Shown in pieces: positions 1-8,284 of a DNA stretch of 64,000 nucleotides. Numbering within the stretch: the stretch's first letter is position 1; every line of letters begins with the position of its first letter. The stretch spans positions 62,001 through 126,000 of the forward strand of contig CANNEA010000009.1 in assembly GCA_947503525.1 (NCBI GenBank), read 5' to 3'. Origin of the DNA: an uncultured Carboxylicivirga sp. (GTDB lineage Bacteria; Bacteroidota; Bacteroidia; Bacteroidales; Marinilabiliaceae). The notes beneath the pieces were generated by a model, which was not told where the DNA came from, searched no databases, and was given only the letters and a program-made list of their open reading frames with translations. A program made the position numbers and the translations under genes.

Positions 1-131
1 ATACACATAAAGAAATAAGCGAAAAACTATCTATCTCAGTAGGCACTTCAAAGTCACAACTAAGTAAAGCTCGTCAATTACTCAAACGTCAAATTGAAAA
101 TACGGAGGATTACCATGCAGCAATTCGATGA
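1..131 (+). CDS. ECF-type RNA polymerase sigma factor, C-terminal fragment (cut by window edge)
   Basis: Only the last 42 codons are present; the reading frame enters at base 3. The visible part resembles a region-4 helix-turn-helix (HKEISEKLSISVGTSKSQLS, then KARQLLKRQI), the usual C-terminus of ECF sigma factors that binds the promoter -35 region. The stop codon lies 17 nt inside the next gene, which encodes a membrane protein built like an anti-sigma factor. That overlap argues for translational coupling of a sigma/anti-sigma pair. Family assignment rests on the short HTH and the context, because the N-terminal two thirds lie outside the window. Confidence 0.7.
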   Translation, partial: THKEISEKLSISVGTSKSQLSKARQLLKRQIENTEDYHAAIR

Positions 132-825
132 AAATAATATAAAAAAAGCCATTGACAATTGGGAGAATACACCTTCCGGTATTGGTTTTAATAAATCAAA
201 ACTTCTGAATAAACTGGAGCTAAATAAAAAACCTTCGATAGCACTTACCTTATTGCGTATTGCTGCGGTAGTAGCGATACTCTTACTATCAGCAAGTGTT
301 TATTCAAACTTGAAAATGAACAAGCAATTGGATAAAACAAACCGATTATTATTGAGTGCTCAGCAAGAAAATGAACTAAAAATCTCTCGTCTTACTGACT
401 CCATTCTCATTTTATCGACTTCGAAGAAAGTGGAATACATTACACAAATTAAAGAGATCCCGGTAGAAACAACACCAGCAGATAACAATGCTGTACAGAA
501 TGAACACTTTACACAACTTCAATTGGAAAATATGTCATTAAAAAAATCACTTGAAACTCTATCTCTGGCTACCACACATCTTAATGATAGTATTGAAAGT
601 TTAATGAACAACATGAAATTGATTGAAGATGAATACCAACTTGTTATAAATGACCTACAGAAAAAGAAATCGTTCGAAATTAATTTTGATCAGGAATTAA
701 TCGCCGCTAATACTACAAAACAAGCAGCTGCAAACCAAAATAACTCAGAAGAAAAACTAAAGGTTAAGCTAGGCAAAAGTGCATCACGCACAGCTCCCAT
801 TAGAAGAAATTTTTCATTCAGATAG
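115..825 (+). CDS. Membrane-anchored anti-sigma-factor-like protein with coiled coil
   Basis: 236 aa. ATG at 115 is preferred over an in-frame TTG at 94 because a strong Shine-Dalgarno (GGAGG, about 103-107) sits just upstream of it. A cytoplasmic N-terminal segment of about 40 residues is followed by one membrane helix (about 42-63) and a long coiled-coil-like, Gln/Asn/Lys-rich region (about 66-190), then a basic tail. This topology, and the overlap with an ECF sigma gene, fit a single-pass anti-sigma factor with a periplasmic sensor coil. No conserved anti-sigma zinc motif is visible, so the function is inferred from context. The next gene starts 25 nt downstream and encodes an exported protein, probably in the same operon. 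Confidence 0.55.
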   Translation: MQQFDENNIKKAIDNWENTPSGIGFNKSKLLNKLELNKKPSIALTLLRIAAVVAILLLSASVYSNLKMNKQLDKTNRLLLSAQQENELKISRLTDSILILSTSKKVEYITQIKEIPVETTPADNNAVQNEHFTQLQLENMSLKKSLETLSLATTHLNDSIESLMNNMKLIEDEYQLVINDLQKKKSFEINFDQELIAANTTKQAAANQNNSEEKLKVKLGKSASRTAPIRRNFSFR

Positions 826-850
826 AAACCTTGCCCATAAATAATAAATT

Positions 851-1894
851 ATGAAAACTCAACATTTCCTTTCAATAATTGTACTTCTTTCCGCTTGTTC
901 ACAATTCATTCAAGCCAAAGAAAGTCATCAGGACACCTTAGTTTTAAAAATGCCAAACAATGTTTTAGTTGAACAGTTGGTATACTATCGTAGCCCTTCT
1001 GACGTAAAGCTATTCGATAATTTTAAAACTTATCTGGAGGCCTTTCTTGAGCAATTTGACAAACTTGAAACCGATGAACTAAGTGAGGATCATCCAATAC
1101 AAATCGTATTTACAAATGCTTCCAATAATCACTCAAATAAAGAATACAACATTACCGTTGAAGATTATAAGCCAAAGACCAAAGTGACTTTGGTTGAAAA
1201 AAATAGCTTATTACAGATTCATCAGCGCATACATTTATTAAAACTGAAAAGCCCTGACAAATTCAATGATTTTGAGGCTATCATTCATTTTTCAACCATC
1301 GATCAATTAAGAGAGATTGTTAATTTTGATTATGAGAAGATTAATGAAAATCTGCTAAGCATTTATGAAGGCAAAGAGAATAACTATTTAAAACGCAAAC
1401 CATTTTCATCCTGGATAAATGTTAACCCGAATTTTGAAACCGAATTGATTTACAATCAAATTCCAAATCACCCCACTGATCTAATTCAGCTATCAGCAGG
1501 AACAGGTCTTCAAAGTTTAAAAGGGGAATGGTTAGGGAGTTTTGACGCAAAAATGACTCTTATTTTCTCTCAAAAAATGGTTGACAAACACGCCATTACC
1601 ATTGCCTATCAATGGATGTATAACTTCACATCTCCAACAGAAAAGTACGTTAACGATTTTATCGACTTTGGTTATGCCTATAATTTCTCGTCAATTCCCA
1701 AAAAAGACAGATGGGCTGGAATTAACTTTGGAATGCTTGTAAACAGAAAAGGTGAATTCTTCGAGAAAAACACTTTACGTTTGGGACTATATACCAACCT
1801 AAGTAAATCCATAACCGTTGGTCCTCAAATGTACTTTCACGGCTTCTTTAAAAACGTATACCCTGGCATAAAACTTAATGTAACCATTCTATGA
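851..1894 (+). CDS. Exported protein of unknown function, possibly outer-membrane beta-barrel
   Basis: 347 aa. The N-terminus is a signal sequence; LLSAC could be a lipobox with Cys16, or signal peptidase I could cut after about residue 22, and the sequence does not settle which. The first half is mixed and charged. From about residue 195 to the end, alternating hydrophobic and aromatic stretches with Gly/Asn turns look like antiparallel beta strands of a small barrel, ending in KLNVTIL. It follows the anti-sigma-like gene by 25 nt and is probably co-transcribed, so it may be the envelope component that this sigma system controls. No known family was recognised. Confidence 0.55.
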   Translation: MKTQHFLSIIVLLSACSQFIQAKESHQDTLVLKMPNNVLVEQLVYYRSPSDVKLFDNFKTYLEAFLEQFDKLETDELSEDHPIQIVFTNASNNHSNKEYNITVEDYKPKTKVTLVEKNSLLQIHQRIHLLKLKSPDKFNDFEAIIHFSTIDQLREIVNFDYEKINENLLSIYEGKENNYLKRKPFSSWINVNPNFETELIYNQIPNHPTDLIQLSAGTGLQSLKGEWLGSFDAKMTLIFSQKMVDKHAITIAYQWMYNFTSPTEKYVNDFIDFGYAYNFSSIPKKDRWAGINFGMLVNRKGEFFEKNTLRLGLYTNLSKSITVGPQMYFHGFFKNVYPGIKLNVTIL

Positions 1895-1972
1895 TAATGG
1901 CAGGTTTTTACAAGACTTAAACCCAATATCTCTTTATTATTGCTAGAATGTAAACTACTAAAGAAACTAGCA

Positions 1973-2569
1973 ATGAATATAACTTATCAAAAGTTAAAGT
2001 TAATCTATGAGGCCAAAGGGTATGCCTTTTTTGACAATGGAAGTTACAATCTCAATCTGTTTGGAATACGTTCATCCTCCCCGTTGGTCGATGAATTTAA
2101 CGATGTAATGGGCATCGCCTATCGGGACGAATTTAATAATGAGCAGCTTCTGATATTCAAGGCTACAACCAAACCCGGCCTGTATTTCCTAAAGAAAAAA
2201 CTAGGGAATGCACGAGGTACAGCTATTCTAATTCCGGGACAGTACCGATCGTGTTGGAGATTGGGAACACATAAGGGATATGCTGCTCTTCAACAAAGCA
2301 AAGCTGGTGTATTTAAAGTTTGGCGAGACAATGATTCTGATGGTGATTTGGATATGCATGGTCCGGTTTATAACGACGTAACAGGATTAAACGGACATAC
2401 CACAAGTTTTAAAAATGATATCGAGAAAGTAGGAGCCTATAGTGCCGGTTGCCAGGTAATACAGGATGATCTTGATTTTAAGTTGTTTCTTTCTATCATT
2501 CGCAAATCCACCAGTATCTATAGTGATATTTTTAGCTATACCTTATTCGAAGAAACCGACATTAATTAA
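1973..2569 (+). CDS. SAGCQ-motif protein, L,D-transpeptidase/phage-hydrolase-like
   Basis: 198 aa. ATG at 1973 is preferred to an in-frame TTG at 1940. There is no signal peptide or membrane segment. The middle contains ATTKPGLYFL, GTAILIPGQY and a Lys/Gly-rich HKGY segment, followed by WRDND(S)DGDLD and a terminal YSAGCQV motif near residue 165. The arrangement (pay-off glycines, then a His/Ser-x-Gly-Cys centre) recalls cytoplasmic or phage-encoded L,D-transpeptidase-like folds, where SxGC carries the catalytic Cys. An enzymatic role is therefore plausible but unproven. It is the first of four same-strand genes running to 5429, 36 nt before the next one. Confidence 0.5.
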   Translation: MNITYQKLKLIYEAKGYAFFDNGSYNLNLFGIRSSSPLVDEFNDVMGIAYRDEFNNEQLLIFKATTKPGLYFLKKKLGNARGTAILIPGQYRSCWRLGTHKGYAALQQSKAGVFKVWRDNDSDGDLDMHGPVYNDVTGLNGHTTSFKNDIEKVGAYSAGCQVIQDDLDFKLFLSIIRKSTSIYSDIFSYTLFEETDIN

Positions 2570-2605
2570 TCCTCTTTATTCCATTAGAGAGAAAAATAAA
2601 TTAAC

Positions 2606-3529
2606 ATGTTAGATAATCCTGCTCTTGACGTCGCCATCGGACTGATTTTTATATATGCAGTTTATAGTTTAATTGTCACTACTTTAACAGAACTGATTTC
2701 AACCATGTTAGAGTTAAGAGGCAATCAGTTAAGACGAGGTATACGACGAATGCTCGATGATGACACCTCGATAAAAGATTTAAGTAATAAGTTCTTAGCG
2801 CGTCCTGAAATCAAATATCTGGGCAACAAACGGGCAGGTCGGGATAAAATGCCTTCATATATAAGGGCCAAAACCTTTGCTACTACCCTCCTAAATGTAC
2901 TTTGGGCCGATAATAACTTTGAAGGAGGACTTGAGGATATTAAAGCTAAATTAAAGCCAAGGGAAAATGCAACCCATAAAGTCATTTATAACTTACTGGA
3001 TGAAGCACAAGGCGATATTGAAAAATTTAAACAATTATCTCAGGACTGGTTTGATGAAACCATGGAACGGGTTAGCGGTTGGTACAATAAGTGGATTAAG
3101 GTGATAACCCTTTGTGTTGGTTTTATTGTTGCCTTAGCCTTCGGTCTGGACTCTATTGATATAAGTAAAAAACTTAGTTCTGATAAATCCACTCGTCTGG
3201 AACTCGTTAAAGCGGCATCATCCTATTCTCAAAGTTTACAAGCCAATACTTCACTGGATTCATTGGAGACCGTAGATAAGATTGAGAAATTAAGCGAACG
3301 CATGAGTAACTTACTGGATGAAACTGAAAAGCATTCAGCTCTATTTGGGGAGGGTGGTATCGAAAAGCTTAAGACCCTAAAACAATGGGACTTATTTCAG
3401 TATTTACTGGGTTGTTTACTAACTGCCATAGCACTCTCCATAGGATCGCCCTTTTGGTTCGACCTGCTCAATAAATTAATTAAGTTACGTGGAGCCGGAG
3501 GACAAGAAGACACTAAAAAGAAAAAATAG
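2606..3529 (+). CDS. Three-TM membrane protein of unknown function
   Basis: 307 aa. A membrane helix lies at about residues 7-30, directly after a very short N-terminus. A basic, Arg-rich stretch (NQLRRGIRRML) and a cytoplasmic helical region follow. A second helix is at about 164-182, then a polar helical loop with coiled-coil character, and a third helix at about 262-285 before a Lys-rich tail. No catalytic motif is visible. It sits between a SAGCQ protein (36 nt upstream) and a patatin phospholipase (61 nt downstream), which suggests it anchors, or is targeted by, those soluble partners. The family is known to me only as conserved hypothetical proteins; no function is assigned. Confidence 0.5.
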   Translation: MLDNPALDVAIGLIFIYAVYSLIVTTLTELISTMLELRGNQLRRGIRRMLDDDTSIKDLSNKFLARPEIKYLGNKRAGRDKMPSYIRAKTFATTLLNVLWADNNFEGGLEDIKAKLKPRENATHKVIYNLLDEAQGDIEKFKQLSQDWFDETMERVSGWYNKWIKVITLCVGFIVALAFGLDSIDISKKLSSDKSTRLELVKAASSYSQSLQANTSLDSLETVDKIEKLSERMSNLLDETEKHSALFGEGGIEKLKTLKQWDLFQYLLGCLLTAIALSIGSPFWFDLLNKLIKLRGAGGQEDTKKKK

Positions 3530-3590
3530 TAATTTGCATTAACGATTCAGTTAACGAATAGATAGTTTATCAAGCATAAACCCCAAGCTT

Positions 3591-4799
3591 ATGAATTCAG
3601 TTTATACAGATTCAGCGGAAATAAAAGAATTATTAACACAAATCCCTGAGAATAAAATCTATTCCGACCTGGTCGATTCCGAAGGTCATCAATATGTGGA
3701 TTTGGTTCAGGAAGGTGGTGGTGTACTTGGCATAGCCTTAGTTGGATACACCTACATTATGGAAAGGGCAGGCATACGTTTTTTCAGTCTTGCAGGCACC
3801 TCAGCCGGAGCAATAAACACCATGCTTCTAGCCGGCCTTGGAGATCTCAATGAAGCAAAATCCGAAAAGGTATTGGATATTCTAAGTAAAACAGATTTAT
3901 TCGATTTTGTAGATGGTGACAAAGTAGTGAAGAAACTAATTAATAAAGCCATAAAGAAAGAAGGTGGTATCGTGTGGCTTGCTGTTTGGAATGTAATAAA
4001 GCTATACAAAATACTAAGAGACAAAATAGGTTTAAATCCTGGTAAATATTTTAAACATTGGTTAGACCATCACCTTGAAAACAATGGCATAAACCAACTT
4101 TGGGACCTGAAAGAGTTAAGAAAAAAACTACCTGAGGGCTTAAAAATTCGAGGCCAGGAATCTGATATTAATAATATTGAAGCCAAACTAGCCATTATCA
4201 CATCAGATATCACTACCCACACAAAGGCTGAATTCCCAAGAATGTCAGGCTTGTATTGGGATGAGCCAGACACTATTCAACCTTCTAAATTGGTTAGGGC
4301 TTCCATGTCCATACCGTTTTTCTTCGAACCCTTCGTGGCAAAGGACATACCCAACCATGGACAAACAGAATCGAAAGAATGGAAAAAACTAGCCAGGTAT
4401 AATGGGCCGGTACCACAAAATGCCAAGTTTGTGGATGGAGGAATGCTTTCCAACTTCCCAATAAATGTTTTCCACTTAAAAGAAGGGCAAAAACCTATAA
4501 AACCAACCTTTGGTGCACGATTAAGTACCTACCGCGAAAACTATAGTAAAGCGGCCAGTTTTTTTGGATTTTGTGGAGCTATGGTAAGCACCATGCGCCA
4601 GGTTTATGATTATGATTTCCTTCTCCGTAATCCTGACTATAGCCAGTTAATTTGTAAAATAGATGCCAACGAAGATTTTAACTGGCTTGACTTTAATATG
4701 GATGAACCGAAGAAAATTAAACTCTTTAATTTAGGAGCTGAAAAAGCCGTTAAGTTCTTAAACGACTTTGATTGGGAGAAATATAAATCCATAAGATAA
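3591..4799 (+). CDS. Patatin-like phospholipase
   Basis: 402 aa, no signal peptide, so cytoplasmic or peripheral. All three patatin signatures are visible: the oxyanion-hole glycine block EGGGVLGIAL (about 41-50), the nucleophile elbow GTSAGA with Ser71, and the catalytic Asp in VDGG (Asp282). Patatin enzymes use this Ser-Asp dyad to cleave acyl esters of membrane phospholipids. The segment between elbow and Asp is intact, and the total length is normal for a single-domain bacterial patatin. It is third in a four-gene unit next to a membrane protein. No nucleotide cyclase or other partner typical of CBASS patatin effectors is adjacent, so a defence role cannot be asserted. Confidence 0.88.
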   Translation: MNSVYTDSAEIKELLTQIPENKIYSDLVDSEGHQYVDLVQEGGGVLGIALVGYTYIMERAGIRFFSLAGTSAGAINTMLLAGLGDLNEAKSEKVLDILSKTDLFDFVDGDKVVKKLINKAIKKEGGIVWLAVWNVIKLYKILRDKIGLNPGKYFKHWLDHHLENNGINQLWDLKELRKKLPEGLKIRGQESDINNIEAKLAIITSDITTHTKAEFPRMSGLYWDEPDTIQPSKLVRASMSIPFFFEPFVAKDIPNHGQTESKEWKKLARYNGPVPQNAKFVDGGMLSNFPINVFHLKEGQKPIKPTFGARLSTYRENYSKAASFFGFCGAMVSTMRQVYDYDFLLRNPDYSQLICKIDANEDFNWLDFNMDEPKKIKLFNLGAEKAVKFLNDFDWEKYKSIR

Positions 4800-4844
4800 A
4801 ATCATCATTTATACACCCATATATCAATCCTAAAAACAGCAATT

Positions 4845-5429
4845 ATGAAAAGAATAAGGTTAGAATTGGATTTCCTTGAAATTGAACGTGGCAGAAGGAA
4901 GTGGAATCTTTATTTTATTATTGCCACTGAACATCCTGATGATCCAAGTCAAACGGTGATTTCTATTTGTCCGCAAGAAACAATCAGGACTACTCGAAAG
5001 GATGAAAATCGAATTGATTTTGAACCCGAAGGATCGGGTGGTGATTTAAATGGCTTTTTTGTTTTAGAACGGGAAATGCCGGAAGATAATTCTATCAGAG
5101 CCCGAATGTGGGTAGTTCAAAGCAGAAGAAATACCAGAGCGGTTGGTGAAATACTTCAGGAAATTGGTTCATCAACTGAGGCCAGTGAAGTAACCGACAC
5201 TGTACTTAACGCACTTGGAGCAGCCAATCCCTGGATATTGGTTGGTAAATCAATATTAAAAATGGGTAACATAATCGGTGGTTTCCTTAGCAAATCGAAG
5301 GATGCTAAAAAAGGTTTTATCAGCCTGGATGAGAGTTTTACAGATGAAGAAATAAATATTGGAGAACTTGACCGTACTAATCGCCTGACTGGTTTTGGCA
5401 AAGTTGGTTGGACCTGGGTTATTGAATAA
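4845..5429 (+). CDS. Small protein of unknown function, last gene of patatin cassette
   Basis: 194 aa with no signal peptide. The N-terminal part is charged and beta-rich (RLELDFLEIERGRRKWNLYF), suggestive of a C2- or immunoglobulin-like sandwich. A moderately hydrophobic helix lies at about 125-150 (PWILVGKSILKMGNIIGGFL), and the C-terminus ends in GFGKVGWTWVIE. No family was recognised. It begins 45 nt after the patatin gene and is followed by a strong terminator hairpin, so it closes the operon. A C2-like, lipid-binding partner for the phospholipase is possible, but that is inference from position only. Confidence 0.5.
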   Translation: MKRIRLELDFLEIERGRRKWNLYFIIATEHPDDPSQTVISICPQETIRTTRKDENRIDFEPEGSGGDLNGFFVLEREMPEDNSIRARMWVVQSRRNTRAVGEILQEIGSSTEASEVTDTVLNALGAANPWILVGKSILKMGNIIGGFLSKSKDAKKGFISLDESFTDEEINIGELDRTNRLTGFGKVGWTWVIE

Positions 5430-5453
5430 AAGACAAAATTTAAAAAGAAAAGA

Positions 5454-5490
5454 ACAGGCAAATGTATAGCTCTACATTCGCCTGTTTTGT
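5454..5490. terminator. Bidirectional intrinsic terminator between convergent genes
   Basis: A long, nearly perfect stem (AACAGGCAAATGTA pairing with TACATTCGCCTGTT) is followed on the plus strand by TTTTGTTTT and preceded by an A-rich run. It separates the convergent stop codons at 5429 and 5492. Confidence 0.85.
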
Positions 5491-5491
5491 T

Positions 5492-7798
5492 TTAATGGCC
5501 TCTCAACTGTTTAGCCACTTGTTTTATATCTTCCGATTCAGGAAATTCCTTTTCCATTTGTAAAGCCAGAGGTAAAGCTTTTGAATTCATCTGATTATTT
5601 AAGTAAAACTGTAATAAGGCTGCCTTACTATTGTAATCGTTAACCAATGCTAATTCTTTCTTAAGGTAGGTCTCTGTTTTAGCTTTATCACCTTTAAACT
5701 CATACATCATTGCGATATTATGAGCCACACGTGGACGATCAGGATCATTTACATTGGCTCGAACCAACATCTCCAGAGATTTGTCGTATTGTTTCATCTC
5801 TGACAAAAGAAGACCATAGGAATACATCGCTCCCGCATCTGCAGGTTCAAACTTTAGGTAATCATCAAATAATAATGCGGCCTTGTCATTCTTACCCATT
5901 TTATTATAACAATACGCCAAATTGAGTTTGACAAAATGTAACTCTTCATCCTGCTTTAGGGCCCGCATGTAATATTTCTCAGCTATTTCATTTTGCCCCT
6001 GATTATAGTAGAAGTTGGCCAAATTGAATTTACCTACCGGAAAGTCAGCATTATATTCAAGAAACTCTCTATACTCCACAAGTGCCTTATCATGCAATAC
6101 TTTATAATTGGCAGGTATCTGGTCATTACCAGCAACCATCAACATTCTCACTGCATCAATCCGCACGGCTTTAACCTCATCAGCAAGTAAGGGAAGGGCA
6201 CGCTGAATATCCTCAGGACCTATAATCTGATTGGCACGAACAGCTGCCAAACGAATGGTTGGATCCAAATGGCTTATGTAATTATCAACCTGAGATTTTA
6301 GCGAGTCCTGAAAATAGGTTCCCATATGTTGAAGTGCCAGGCCACGAATGCTTGGAGGATAAAGCTCATCAGCAGCTATTGTATTTAGTCGATCAATGGC
6401 TGCTTCATTTTCGTTACGAGCATCGGTAAAGGCTTCTGCAAAATGATAACGACGACTCTTTCCGAACCATTGCTTGATATATGATTCCGACCACTCATTA
6501 CTTTCATTGGCATGACACTGATTACATGCATTTGGTACTCCATATTTAATGGATAAGTCAGGACGAGGAATACGGAAACTATGATCGCGGCGGTAATCCA
6601 CACCCATGTAATATTGTCCGTGCATATGGCAATTAATACATAGGGTGCCAGAACCCACATCAAACTGCACACCTGATTCAGAAACTAAACCTTTTCCAGG
6701 CATACCCTCCGACTTATGAAAATGATGGTCGGGTGTATCGTAAATATCAGGCACGTGACACTGAGCGCATAACTTATTGTAATCCGTTCCATATAACAGT
6801 TGGCCACTATGTACGTTATGACAATCGTTGCATTGAACCTCTTTCATATACATCTTGCTTTGCGTAAACGACGCATAAACGTAATCTTCATCCTGAATCT
6901 GACCATCTATATGCCAGGTAGGATCTTCTGGTAGATTAGGGACAACATGATCGTATATACTTCCCGAAGCGTGCTCAAAATCCTGAAGAGAAGATCGACG
7001 GCTATGACAACGTACACAATTATTGACGTAATCAACATGATCTACACCACTGGTTTTAACCACCAATCCGTAATAAGGAATATCTTCACGCGCATAATCC
7101 GGTAATGCTGCCCACTCTAAATGCTTGGAGCCAGCGCCATGACATGCTTCACAACTCACATTAATTTCAGACCAGGTTGTGTTGTAGGTGTCCGACTCGT
7201 GATCGTAATTCTTTTCAAGGTTAGTGGAATGGCAATCGGCGCACATACTATTCCAGTTCTGAGCCTGGTTGGTCCAATGCAGCCAGTTGGAATGATCAAT
7301 TTCCTGATCCGCATAAACATGATCGGCCATATGGTACCAGCGATTTTTATCACTGTCCCATGTTAAAGCCAAGGTCTGTAAACGTCCTCCCGGGAACTCA
7401 ACCAAATACTGTTGTAATGGCGTAAATCCAAACACATATTTAACCTCAAAATCCTGCATCGTTCCATCAGCTCCATCGGTATGCACCATAAACTTACCAT
7501 CTTGCATAAAAAACCTATGCTTCATGCCCTGGGCTTCAAACTCCACGTCATCGAAATCGCCTAAAACACTGGTTTCTGTAGCCTCATCCATGGCTTTATC
7601 ATGATGCGATCCCTGCCAATCCTGATATTCAGGAAGGTGACATTCGATACAACTTTCTTTCCCAACAAACTGAGGCTCTGTATCAAGTTCTTCCTCAGTT
7701 GCACCATATGACTTTATCAAAAGGTAGGCAGGCATTATAAGTATTGCTACAACAATTAAAACATTACTTAGCCTGGAATATTTATGAATATCAATCAT
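5492..7798 (-). CDS. Octaheme cytochrome c with C-terminal tetratricopeptide repeats
   Basis: 768 aa. An N-terminal membrane helix (about 11-29) serves as an uncleaved anchor or signal, so the bulk is periplasmic. Eight CxxCH haem-binding motifs are visible (CIECH at residue 50, CADCH, CEACH, CVRCH, CNDCH, CAQCH, CINCH, CNQCH), all within roughly the first 450 residues. The C-terminal third has HEAT-like and then TPR repeats (for example NLANFYYNQGQNEIAEKYYM, ALKQDEELHF). Multihaem-TPR proteins of this type accept electrons in the periplasm. It begins immediately after the Rieske stop codon (TAG then ATG, no gap), and the cytochrome b gene lies upstream of that, so it is the dedicated electron acceptor of the b/Rieske module. 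The terminal acceptor is unknown. Confidence 0.88.
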   Translation of the reverse strand: MIDIHKYSRLSNVLIVVAILIMPAYLLIKSYGATEEELDTEPQFVGKESCIECHLPEYQDWQGSHHDKAMDEATETSVLGDFDDVEFEAQGMKHRFFMQDGKFMVHTDGADGTMQDFEVKYVFGFTPLQQYLVEFPGGRLQTLALTWDSDKNRWYHMADHVYADQEIDHSNWLHWTNQAQNWNSMCADCHSTNLEKNYDHESDTYNTTWSEINVSCEACHGAGSKHLEWAALPDYAREDIPYYGLVVKTSGVDHVDYVNNCVRCHSRRSSLQDFEHASGSIYDHVVPNLPEDPTWHIDGQIQDEDYVYASFTQSKMYMKEVQCNDCHNVHSGQLLYGTDYNKLCAQCHVPDIYDTPDHHFHKSEGMPGKGLVSESGVQFDVGSGTLCINCHMHGQYYMGVDYRRDHSFRIPRPDLSIKYGVPNACNQCHANESNEWSESYIKQWFGKSRRYHFAEAFTDARNENEAAIDRLNTIAADELYPPSIRGLALQHMGTYFQDSLKSQVDNYISHLDPTIRLAAVRANQIIGPEDIQRALPLLADEVKAVRIDAVRMLMVAGNDQIPANYKVLHDKALVEYREFLEYNADFPVGKFNLANFYYNQGQNEIAEKYYMRALKQDEELHFVKLNLAYCYNKMGKNDKAALLFDDYLKFEPADAGAMYSYGLLLSEMKQYDKSLEMLVRANVNDPDRPRVAHNIAMMYEFKGDKAKTETYLKKELALVNDYNSKAALLQFYLNNQMNSKALPLALQMEKEFPESEDIKQVAKQLRGH

Positions 7799-8275
7799 CT
7801 AAATATAGGTTAATTGTGAAGCCTCGTATTTATTTCTTCTGATTGGATTATGGACATCAACCATTACCTTATTATCCTTTATCGAAATCGGATAAATATC
7901 CAGAGCACGCGTAGCCGGTGGAGAAAGCACTTCTCCATTTTTACTAAAAGCAGAGGCATGACATGGACAAACAAATCGATCCTTATTGTTATTAAACTGT
8001 ATGGTACATCCTAAGTGCGTACACTTGGTTGAGATAGCCAACATGCCGCCATCTTCCATTCGTGACAAATAAAAATGTGCCGAACCAAATGGGTATACTT
8101 TATCTTTTTCTATAAAATTGATATTACCTGCATCAAACATCCCTTCTCCAGATTCATCTTTATTGTTTTTCTTCAGAAGGTTGGTAAACACATACAATAC
8201 TTCCAGCGACAGCACCGCATATATGGCGCGCTTTAAAAATGTTCGGCGATTAGATTTCAATTTAGTCATCTTCAT
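7799..8275 (-). CDS. Rieske [2Fe-2S] protein of a b6/bc-type complex
   Basis: 158 aa from ATG at 8275; further in-frame candidates are ATG at 8269 and TTG at 8284. A twin-arginine-type N-terminus (RRTFLKRA) precedes a hydrophobic helix, as expected for a Tat-exported, membrane-tethered Rieske protein. Cluster ligands are clear: CTHLGC (Cys85, His87, Cys90) and CPCH (Cys103, Cys105, His106), with Cys90-Cys105 as the stabilising disulfide. The protein shuttles electrons from quinol at the cytochrome b Qo site to a c-type cytochrome. It lies 9 nt after the cytochrome b gene and abuts the octaheme cytochrome gene, so all three are one operon. Confidence 0.9.
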   Translation of the reverse strand: MKMTKLKSNRRTFLKRAIYAVLSLEVLYVFTNLLKKNNKDESGEGMFDAGNINFIEKDKVYPFGSAHFYLSRMEDGGMLAISTKCTHLGCTIQFNNNKDRFVCPCHASAFSKNGEVLSPPATRALDIYPISIKDNKVMVDVHNPIRRNKYEASQLTYI

Positions 8276-8284
8276 AATCAACAA

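Noticed and set aside
3591-4799. CBASS patatin effector (CapV)
   Set aside because: No nucleotide cyclase or Cap2/Cap3 gene is adjacent; only the catalytic motifs are shared.
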